Source: Bacteriovoracaceae bacterium UBA4573
GTDB taxonomy: Bacteria; Bdellovibrionota; UBA1018; UBA923
Direction: 5' to 3'
Assembly: GCA_002387735.1 (NCBI GenBank)
Contig: DGKJ01000096.1
Span: 1 to 15,803 of the forward strand
Length of the DNA: 15,803 nucleotides
The position numbers and the translations under genes are program-made. Shown here in pieces: positions 8,122-13,458 of this stretch. Each line of letters begins with the position of its first letter. The stretch's first letter is position 1. Under the pieces are notes generated by a model, which ran no database searches, had not been told where the DNA came from, and worked only from the letters and a program-made list of their open reading frames with translations.

Positions 8122-8148
8122 CCTCTCGTATTGTCGGTAAGCGAGAGG
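8122..8148 (-). promoter_or_regulatory. Inverted repeat overlapping the fadI ribosome-binding site
   Basis: Arms CCTCTCG (minus-strand bases 8148-8142) and CGAGAGG (8128-8122) are perfect 7-bp complements separated by 13 nt. The fadI Shine-Dalgarno AGGAG occupies 8124-8120, so three of its bases are in the downstream arm. The repeat could be an RNA hairpin that hides the ribosome-binding site or an operator for a dimeric repressor. A second copy of the half-site sequence (CGAGAG on the plus strand, 8175-8180) lies farther upstream. No convincing -35/-10 pair was identified between 8149 and 8187. Confidence 0.45.
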
Positions 8149-8187
8149 TTAGATCAGTTCTTTTAAAAGTGCAACGAGAGTACAAAC

Positions 8188-8225
8188 AGATGCGGCCGAC
8201 AAGGTGCCCCTTGTCAGCCGCATCT
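8188..8225 (-). terminator. Hairpin, probable terminator of the outer-membrane protein gene
   Basis: The 9-bp outer stem AGATGCGGC/GCCGCATCT, one C-A mismatch and a 7-bp inner stem GACAAGG/CCTTGTC close a 4-nt loop. The hairpin lies 27 nt past the stop of the gene ending at 8253. The following minus-strand sequence (TGTTTGTACT) is only moderately T-rich, so terminator efficiency is uncertain. It also isolates the fadI operon from upstream transcription. Confidence 0.55.
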
Positions 8226-8252
8226 TTGCATCGAATGAAACGAAGTCGAACT

Positions 8253-9455
8253 TTAGAAGCTAATCGATACGCCAGCCGACAACTGATAAAAGTTGTTTTT
8301 GGCTAACGCGTCGCCAGCAGAAGATTTCGAATCTTGGTTGTAGCCGTAGCCATTGTAACCAAGACCACCGTAATACAATCCACCGTTATAGCCGTTGGAA
8401 CCGATAAACGCGTATGGGTTCAAAGGATTCGTCTGGCTGCTCGTGAAGATGTTGTAATATCGAAACATCCCTACAAGCGAAATTGCTTTGGTAATTCGAA
8501 ACTCTAAGCCCGCCTCAAGATAACCTGAAAAACCGGAAATCTCGACGTCCGACGCTCCATAGGGATTCACTCGTTTGATATAGTCCAAAGTACGGTCATC
8601 GTAATTCACATACCCTTTGCGGTAAGCGAGACCAGCTCCCACGAAAGGACGAACACGTGACTTGCGACCGAGAAGGTTGCCCTTCACACCAAGGTCAATC
8701 ACGTTGTCGTTCATGTTGAGCTTCTGCAAATAACCAGTATTAAAACTATTCGGATACATGAGCGTGTTGCCAGCACCGATGGAGTACTTGGCAAACGTAT
8801 ACCCGGCTTGAAAGCCGATATGGTCGGTTGCATCAACGCCGATAGTTATGCCGGTGGCAAACTTCGACTCAACGTCATACATCGAACCCGTGATGCTCGA
8901 AAGACCAACTCGAGGCATGATGCTTACGCGACCTTCCAAGGCTTCATCGTCTTCCGACTTCGGAGCATCTACTGCTACCATTGTACCGTCTACGCTTGAA
9001 GCCGAAGCTCCTGGACCAGCTATTGGAGTAGTTCCAGTTGCTGGACTCGCCAACGCTGGGTCTGTCGCCGCAGATCCAACTCGTTGTTCAACCAACGTCG
9101 AAGACTCAGCCGCGTTCGATTTCTCCACGCCCGAAACCATTATTTGGTCCGTACGCTTCATCTCGTCTTTCAAACGCAATTCTTCCAATTTCTGGGTAAG
9201 CAAATCTTCGTTCTTTAACTCTTCTCGCAAGCGGTGCCGACGCATCGCTTCCGATCGAGTGATCTGTCTGCGCTCTTCAATTCGCGGAGCCGCTACTGGT
9301 TCGGAAACCACGGGGGCAGCAGGAGCTACCTCATTTGTGGAACCTTCCATTGCCAATTCGTCCTCGAAAACCAATTCGCCCCTTACGTCTTTGATCCCGT
9401 AAAAGGTCACACCTAAAAAAACTATAAATATGGCCGCAAAGCCTAAACGTTTCAT
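8253..9455 (-). CDS. Outer-membrane beta-barrel protein with N-terminal helical region
   Basis: A 400-residue envelope protein. The ATG at 9455 is chosen because AAGGAG lies 6 nt upstream; the open frame extends 8 codons further without support. Residues 1-20 form a hydrophobic export signal (RLGFAAIFIVFLGVTFYG) without a clear AxA cleavage site. Residues 60-104 are charged and helical, probably coiled coil (RREELK-type heptads such as EELRLKDEMKR). Residues 105-175 form a Ser/Ala/Thr/Pro-rich linker. Residues 176-400 show alternating beta strands with aromatic girdles (RPFVGAGLAYRKGY, GYLEAGLEFRITKAISL) and a terminal Phe (SAGVSISF), as expected for an OmpA/OmpW-like 8-stranded barrel. A Gly/Tyr/Asn-rich loop (about 352-374) would face outside. 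It stands alone between a long intergenic region and a hairpin terminator. Substrate or partner is unknown; peptidoglycan or periplasmic contact through the N-terminal helices is conjecture. Confidence 0.82.
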   Translation of the reverse strand: MKRLGFAAIFIVFLGVTFYGIKDVRGELVFEDELAMEGSTNEVAPAAPVVSEPVAAPRIEERRQITRSEAMRRHRLREELKNEDLLTQKLEELRLKDEMKRTDQIMVSGVEKSNAAESSTLVEQRVGSAATDPALASPATGTTPIAGPGASASSVDGTMVAVDAPKSEDDEALEGRVSIMPRVGLSSITGSMYDVESKFATGITIGVDATDHIGFQAGYTFAKYSIGAGNTLMYPNSFNTGYLQKLNMNDNVIDLGVKGNLLGRKSRVRPFVGAGLAYRKGYVNYDDRTLDYIKRVNPYGASDVEISGFSGYLEAGLEFRITKAISLVGMFRYYNIFTSSQTNPLNPYAFIGSNGYNGGLYYGGLGYNGYGYNQDSKSSAGDALAKNNFYQLSAGVSISF

Positions 9456-9639
9456 TTCGAACTCCTTCTTTTCGTCCAAGGGCCCCTAGAGCAATTCCCA
9501 TGCCACGAAGTCAACTATCCATAGAGACACTTCGAAGTCCGATAAAAGTGGTCAACTTGGCCCTACCTAAAGCCCGATTCCGAGCGGGAACCTAATTTTT
9601 TTCATTTAATATCCTTTAGTTACGACGAATTGTTTAAAA

Positions 9640-9672
9640 CTCAGACAGCCCTGAAAGAATTCCCTGTCTAAG
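9640..9672 (-). repeat. Inverted repeat in the outer-membrane gene's upstream region
   Basis: CTTAGACAG (minus-strand 9672-9664) and CTGTCTGAG (9648-9640) pair over 9 positions around a 15-nt loop. The single non-Watson-Crick position becomes a U.G wobble only in minus-strand RNA, which weakly supports a leader hairpin in the transcript of the 8253-9455 gene. A DNA operator is equally possible. Confidence 0.4.
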
Positions 9673-9731
9673 GATTTGACACCTGACGAGCGCCTGATGA
9701 CTTAAATCTTCTCAAAGGAAGTTTTCGGATT

Positions 9732-9759
9732 TTAACGCGCCCCGTTTTTTTTCTAAAAT
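9732..9759 (+). promoter_or_regulatory. Possible plus-strand promoter for the structured element
   Basis: A TTAACG -35-like hexamer (9732-9737, 4 of 6) and TAAAAT -10 (9754-9759, 5 of 6) are separated by 16 nt. The predicted start, about 7 nt downstream, falls at 9766-9767, the first base of the first hairpin. The fit in position is the main support; AT-rich sequence makes chance matches common. Confidence 0.3.
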
Positions 9760-9766
9760 AATCATT

Positions 9767-9907
9767 GCGTTGGAACATGCAGCGGCATATAACGCGTCCT
9801 CGGCATTGCACTTGCAATACCATAGGGCAACAGACGGATTGGATAATCTAACTACCCCCTATACCCCCTTAAGTCCCCTTTTATCCAATTCGTCTGAACC
9901 CCTTTTT
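9767..9907 (+). ncRNA. Candidate structured small RNA with a C-rich loop
   Basis: Three consecutive hairpins fill this stretch. Hairpin A (9767-9795) has GCGTT/AACGC and ATGC/GCAT stems around loop AGCG. Hairpin B (9802-9821) has ATTGC/GCAAT with a CTT-containing tetraloop, plus GG/CC beyond one mismatch. Hairpin C (9831-9896) pairs CAGACG with CGTCTG and ATTGGATAA with TTATCCAAT; the position between them is G-T, a wobble in plus-strand RNA, giving a continuous 16-pair helix. Its 34-nt loop carries C5 (9855-9859), C5 (9864-9868) and C4 (9875-9878), with another C4 just after the stem (9899-9902) followed by TTTTT. The strand is uncertain: hairpin C and the promoter favour plus, the mismatch in hairpin B favours minus. 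It does not match 6S, tmRNA, SRP RNA, RNase P RNA or the c-di-GMP riboswitch signatures known to me. Confidence 0.35.
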
Positions 9908-9913
9908 CTCCCT

Positions 9914-9951
9914 AAAAAAAAAATCAAAAAAATGAACTCCGATAACGAAGT
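9914..9951 (-). terminator. Rho-independent terminator of the LPS-purB-pilin operon
   Basis: In the minus-strand transcript ACUUCG (9951-9946) and CGGAGU (9941-9936) form a 6-bp stem with one G.U pair and a UUAU loop. This is followed after three bases by U7 (9932-9926) and then U10 (9923-9914). The position, 45 nt beyond the pilin stop codon, suits the end of the long operon. Confidence 0.65.
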
Positions 9952-9995
9952 AATCACTCGATAGTTTGCTTTCGTGCGGGCGAAGTATTCGAAAA

Positions 9996-10226
9996 TTAAC
10001 GGGGTATATTTAAACGAAATCGGTGCAATGCGCCGGGAGAAAAAAATTGATTCTCGATATAGGACTGCACTTTTCCTTGAAAGACTTGTGTAAGACGGGT
10101 CTTCAGCGCACTACCAAGTGAGAGGATCGCGAGCGCCAACATCACGATGAACATTACATATTCAACGGTTGTTTGACCTCTTTTTTTCCGATGGTTCCAA
10201 CACTCGTTTGTAGATCTTTGGTACAT
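9996..10226 (-). CDS. Flp/type IVb-like class III prepilin, small pilin-like protein
   Basis: A 76-residue protein with a class III prepilin signal: a basic 17-residue leader (MYQRSTNECWNHRKKRG), then RGQTTVEYVMFIVMLALAIL, in which predicted cleavage after Gly17 puts the conserved Glu at +5 next to Tyr at +6, exactly as in Flp/Tad pilins. The hydrophobic helix (about 22-40) is followed by a short amphipathic tail (LKTRLTQVFQGKVQSYIEN). Type IVb pilins are assembled by Tad machinery after cleavage by a TadV/PilD-like peptidase; none of that machinery is in the window. The ATG at 10226 is the only in-frame start before the signal and lies inside purB, a 65-nt out-of-frame overlap. A GAGGA sequence sits about 12 nt upstream. 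Last gene of the operon, before the terminator at 9914-9951. It may be a minor or orphan pilin. Confidence 0.75.
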   Translation of the reverse strand: MYQRSTNECWNHRKKRGQTTVEYVMFIVMLALAILSLGSALKTRLTQVFQGKVQSYIENQFFSPGALHRFRLNIPR

Positions 10227-11484
10227 GACGCAAATAGTTCCTCACGTCCATTATACGATTAAGTTCCTTCCGTGAAAACCGTGCGCGAATTGCCGACTCT
10301 TTCCACAGTTCGTCACCGTACCAGGTGCCTTTATCCCAGGCTACGTGCGCCCTTTTTTGGACTATGCGGTAGGCCTGTTCGCGACTCATGCCTTTTTCAA
10401 CGAGTTTCAAAAGAACGTGCCCTGAAAAGTAAATTCCCTGAGTCTTATCTAAGTTCTTTTCAATATTCGACTTCAGAATTTTAAGTCCAGAAACCAAGCG
10501 ATTCAATCGATCCATGGCGTAATCGGCAAGAATAAATGCGTCGGGACAAATCACACGCTCTACTGAAGAGTGGCTGATATCACGTTCATGCCACAGAGCT
10601 ACGTTATCGAGGGCAGCCAATGCATAGCTGCGCAATAGACGTGCGCAACCCGTAAGGTTCTCGGCAGAAATGGGATTTTTCTTATGGGGCATCGCCGAAC
10701 TGCCTTTTTGCTTCGTTGAAAAAGCTTCCTCGATCTCGTGCACTTCTGTTCTTTGGAGATGCCGTAGTTCCACTGCAACTCGCTCAATCGAGGCGCCTAA
10801 TATCGCCAGCCCACAAAACAATTCCGCGTGACGATCCCGGGGAACGACTTGCGTTGCGATTGGTTCTACTTTTAATTTAAGTAACGACAGAGCATCAATC
10901 TCAATCTCTGGGCTAATCGCACCGTAACTGCCGACTGCGCCCGACAACTTTCCGTAACGTATATTTTCGCGGGCTGCTTTCAAACGCACTCTGGACCTTC
11001 GCATTTCTTCCAACCAACCAAGAAATTTCAAACCAAAGCTCGTCGGCTCGGCATGGACGCCATGAGTTCGTCCTATCGAAGGCTGATTTTTTAGTCTCAG
11101 CGCCCACGTTTCGAGAGTGTCTTCGAATGTCTTGATTCGATCTACAATTAAATCTGTGGCTTGAACAAGAGCCATCGACAAAGCCGTGTCGACGACATCT
11201 GAACTAGTCAATCCGTAGTGAAAAAAACGCCCGTCATCGCCTATTTGCTCGCTAATGCTCGTCGTAAACGCGATTACATCGTGTTTTAATTCCAGATCGA
11301 GTTCTTGAATTCGCGAAACTTTAATCTTCGCTTTTTTTTCGGTCCGAGCGGCTACTCCTTCGGGAACAGCTCCCCTTTTTTCGAGAGCGTGAAGATTTGC
11401 TAATTCCACGAATAGCCAACGATGAAACTTTGATTCGTCAGTCCAAATTTCACCCATTTTTTTTAGTGTGTATCTTTCGATCAT
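10162..11484 (-). CDS. purB: Adenylosuccinate lyase
   Basis: A 440-residue fumarase/aspartase-superfamily lyase acting twice in purine synthesis: SAICAR to AICAR, and adenylosuccinate to AMP, each releasing fumarate. All signatures are present: MIERYTLKKMGEIWTDE start, HYGLTSSDVVDTA (89-101), IGRTHGVHAEPTSFG (137-151), the signature loop GSSAMPHKKNP (261-271) and LWHERDISHSSVER. Catalytic residues by family position are His68, His89, His141 and Ser263. The ATG at 11484 overlaps the TGA of the upstream FAD protein gene (ATGA) and has AAGGA 9 nt upstream. The length is normal for the B. subtilis-type enzyme. The 3' end contains the pilin start. Its place behind LPS genes rather than with other pur genes is the odd feature. 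Confidence 0.95.
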   Translation of the reverse strand: MIERYTLKKMGEIWTDESKFHRWLFVELANLHALEKRGAVPEGVAARTEKKAKIKVSRIQELDLELKHDVIAFTTSISEQIGDDGRFFHYGLTSSDVVDTALSMALVQATDLIVDRIKTFEDTLETWALRLKNQPSIGRTHGVHAEPTSFGLKFLGWLEEMRRSRVRLKAARENIRYGKLSGAVGSYGAISPEIEIDALSLLKLKVEPIATQVVPRDRHAELFCGLAILGASIERVAVELRHLQRTEVHEIEEAFSTKQKGSSAMPHKKNPISAENLTGCARLLRSYALAALDNVALWHERDISHSSVERVICPDAFILADYAMDRLNRLVSGLKILKSNIEKNLDKTQGIYFSGHVLLKLVEKGMSREQAYRIVQKRAHVAWDKGTWYGDELWKESAIRARFSRKELNRIMDVRNYLRHVPKIYKRVLEPSEKKRSNNR

Positions 11485-13037
11485 AGGCTTGATTCCTTTA
11501 ATACTGTTGGTTCGGGGGGCGCTTTCCAGCGAACTGGTGAAAGAAGGTCTTTTACAATCTTTTCTGTTACCACTGCCTCACCGAAAACTCCCAAACTAGG
11601 TAGCGCGGCACGTCCGGCAAAATAGAGATTCTCGTGTGGTGTGGCCCACGACACGCCAGCAAAAGCTTGGCACTCTTGACCTCCTCGCACGTAATACGAC
11701 AATAAATCTTCGGACACCCATTCGCGGCGGTCAAACGGATAGAGCGCTCGTAAATCGCGATCGTCTTTGCGAATATCCGGATACATACTAACGACATTGT
11801 ATTCAAAGAATGGAATGATCTCTGCTAAAGCGTGGAGCATTTTGCCACCGAGGCGTCTTAGATACCCGTAATCAAGGCTTGATACTCGATAAGGCACCAA
11901 TGCGGTCACGTGCACCGTTACAGTGTCGGGAGTGTCAGCGTCGACATAAACGCCTTCGGGCACCACTACGATCCTCAGTAGATTTTCTTCTTCGAGCTCT
12001 AGCTTGTAGGAACCAATGTAAGACATTAGTTCGGTAGCACCGACGGGAATAACGTCTCGATTCAACGACACAGCGATCGTATACCGCCAATGCGACGGTA
12101 CAACGCGATTTAAACTTCGCATGACTGTTGGGTCGGCCACTACCGACGGGAGGGTCTGATAGGTCTTGCGCAAATGAGTCGTCAAAATCGTGTAGTCTGC
12201 GAACACTACACCGTCGTAAGAGGACAACTGCACTCCACGCACTCGATCTTTTTCATACAGCAGTCCATCAACTTGTGCTCGAAGAACGAGATGCGTTCCG
12301 TTTTGCACTGCTACTCGACGAAGTGTAGCCTTAAGCGACTCCACTCCTCCTCGCCAAAAAGCTTGGCCTCGGATCGCGACACTCAACGTTCTTAACACCT
12401 GTTCGGTACCGACGTTTTTTGAAGACACTGGTCCAAGCGTTGCAATTAGACCACTAAGGAAGGCATTCGCTATTGAGCTTTTTTTCCCCAGGAGGTCATG
12501 TAAGGCTTGGTCTTTCCCTAGAGCAGCGGCACCGTAGACGCCCCAAAACTTTAATGTTTTAGCTAATTCCTGTGAAGCCATTTGCGCCGGATTTTGAACC
12601 AACGATGAATAGCGAGGAATTTCATGCGCGGCCTGAACGAGTTTTTCAAATAATTCGGTCAGGACTCCGTGAGAGTCGGGAATCTCGAGTTTGAGTTCCT
12701 GCAGCAATTTATTGGAGTCAAACGACAGTTTTACTCGATGCGCCGGATTAAGGACCTGAGACAATCCTCCAAGACTCACGTAAGGGAGCGCATCGGGTGT
12801 TCCAAGAATTCCAAGATTGCTAAGGGTGCGCGATAAGGACGAATCGAATTCGAGTCCCCAAATCGGAGTAAGATCGGGGTCAAAAATCGTTCGCCCGTCT
12901 ACGTCGTGAGGCACGCATCCCTCTTGTGGGTCGATCACCAATACGCGACAACCGGCGGTGCTCAGAATAGCTGCTGCGAGATAGGAAGAAAACGTGCCGC
13001 CTACACAAATCACGTCGTAGCGTTCGGATATTTGCAT
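11481..13037 (-). CDS. FAD/NAD(P)-binding protein, phytoene desaturase-like, function unknown
   Basis: A 518-residue protein resembling phytoene dehydrogenase/amine-oxidase-fold flavoproteins. The N-terminus shows a Rossmann beta-alpha-beta unit (YDVICVGGTFSSYLAAAIL then CRVLVID, acidic Asp36 closing strand 2). The C-terminus has the FAD-closing motif type seen in CrtI relatives (NLYFAGRAALPSLGVFGEAV, about 470-489). The dinucleotide motif is degenerate: canonical GxGxxG reads G13-G-T15-F-S-S18, so the second and third glycines are Thr and Ser. FAD binding may be altered or lost. The middle region (about 60-450) gives no motif I can name. No carotenoid genes are nearby. The ATG at 13037 lies one base after the upstream stop (TAAGATG) with no separate ribosome-binding site, and the end overlaps purB by 4 nt, implying coupled translation. 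The role is unknown; redox modification of a lipid is one guess. Confidence 0.7.
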   Translation of the reverse strand: MQISERYDVICVGGTFSSYLAAAILSTAGCRVLVIDPQEGCVPHDVDGRTIFDPDLTPIWGLEFDSSLSRTLSNLGILGTPDALPYVSLGGLSQVLNPAHRVKLSFDSNKLLQELKLEIPDSHGVLTELFEKLVQAAHEIPRYSSLVQNPAQMASQELAKTLKFWGVYGAAALGKDQALHDLLGKKSSIANAFLSGLIATLGPVSSKNVGTEQVLRTLSVAIRGQAFWRGGVESLKATLRRVAVQNGTHLVLRAQVDGLLYEKDRVRGVQLSSYDGVVFADYTILTTHLRKTYQTLPSVVADPTVMRSLNRVVPSHWRYTIAVSLNRDVIPVGATELMSYIGSYKLELEEENLLRIVVVPEGVYVDADTPDTVTVHVTALVPYRVSSLDYGYLRRLGGKMLHALAEIIPFFEYNVVSMYPDIRKDDRDLRALYPFDRREWVSEDLLSYYVRGGQECQAFAGVSWATPHENLYFAGRAALPSLGVFGEAVVTEKIVKDLLSPVRWKAPPEPTVLKESSL

Positions 13038-13038
13038 C

Positions 13039-13458
13039 TTATTTTTTTCGCTGCAATGTTTTGGGAGTTACACAGGTCCCTTTAGCTCTACAAACCACGA
13101 CTGGTTCAGATAATACGCGGGCTGACGAAGGGGCTCGGTACTCTGGGTCACCAGCTGGAACCGGAGCGATCACTTTTCGGGCTTCAAACTCCATGCGCCT
13201 CGATGTGTTGCCAACTTCAGTAATCCAACCTTCAGCTTCAATATAATCACCAGCTTGTACGGGAGCCAGAAATTCGACGCTCTCGTAGGCTCTAAATAGA
13301 CCTTCATCACCATCTAATCGAATGAGAAGTTCCGTTGCGACGTCGCCGAACAAACCGAGCATTCGCGCGCCGTCGACTAGATTTCCGGCATAGTGTGCAT
13401 CGTGCGAACTCATTCTCAATCGAATCTTCACTCTAAGGTTTTCTTTCTGATCCTTCAT
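13039..13458 (-). CDS. kal: Hotdog-fold protein, 3-aminobutyryl-CoA ammonia-lyase-like
   Basis: A 139-residue hotdog-fold protein closely resembling 3-aminobutyryl-CoA ammonia lyase (Kal) of lysine fermentation and the related beta-alanyl-CoA ammonia lyase. Matching segments are RMSSHDAHYAGNLVDGARML (15-34), GDVATELLIRLDGDEGLF (38-55), YESVEFLAPVQAGDYIEAEG (58-77) and VGNTSRRMEFEARKVI (82-97). Kal removes ammonia from 3-aminobutyryl-CoA to give crotonyl-CoA, a substrate that the FadJ-type protein elsewhere in this window could hydrate. The start is the ATG at 13458: it overlaps the waaA TGA (ATGA) and has GAGGG about 4 nt upstream; a TTG four codons earlier is unlikely. None of the other lysine-fermentation genes is nearby, so an acyl-CoA lyase or thioesterase role on another substrate is possible. 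The basic tail (PKTLQRKK) is short. Confidence 0.75.
   Translation of the reverse strand: MKDQKENLRVKIRLRMSSHDAHYAGNLVDGARMLGLFGDVATELLIRLDGDEGLFRAYESVEFLAPVQAGDYIEAEGWITEVGNTSRRMEFEARKVIAPVPAGDPEYRAPSSARVLSEPVVVCRAKGTCVTPKTLQRKK

Larger units (their letters stand above)
9456..9995. other. 540-bp intergenic region rich in inverted repeats
   Basis: No credible protein gene is seen here. From left to right it contains: the AAGGAG ribosome-binding site of the 8253-9455 gene; a short CCCG/CGGG hairpin at 9573-9588 followed on the plus strand by seven T (9596-9602); an inverted repeat at 9640-9672; a consensus -35 TTGACA on the plus strand at 9676-9681 with no good -10; three hairpins at 9767-9896; A-tracts at 9914-9923 and 9926-9932 that are the T-tracts of a minus-strand terminator; and about 45 bp of unremarkable sequence before the pilin stop. 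No clear promoter for the outer-membrane protein gene was found. Confidence 0.6.

Noticed and set aside
8144..8170. FadR-type operator upstream of fadI
   Set aside because: AACTGATC on the minus strand resembles only half of the E. coli FadR site; the second half does not match.
8114..8185. 24-codon N-terminal extension of fadI
   Set aside because: The extension covers the ribosome-binding site and inverted repeat, and thiolase homology begins only after the ATG at 8113.
8848..9402. 184-residue plus-strand open frame
   Set aside because: It is antisense to the Ser/Ala/Thr-rich region of the outer-membrane protein gene; its low-complexity product mirrors that composition, and there is no start signal.
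9573..9602. Plus-strand terminator-like CCCG/CGGG hairpin followed by seven T
   Set aside because: The stem is only 4 bp, the T-run begins 8 nt away, and no plus-strand gene ends here.
9767..9907. Known RNA class (6S, tmRNA, SRP RNA, RNase P RNA, c-di-GMP riboswitch)
   Set aside because: None of the conserved core sequences or the single long bubble-hairpin of 6S RNA is present.
9770..9964. 64-residue plus-strand open frame in the intergenic region
   Set aside because: It starts with TTG without a ribosome-binding site, runs through all of hairpins B and C and the A-tracts, and its composition looks non-coding.
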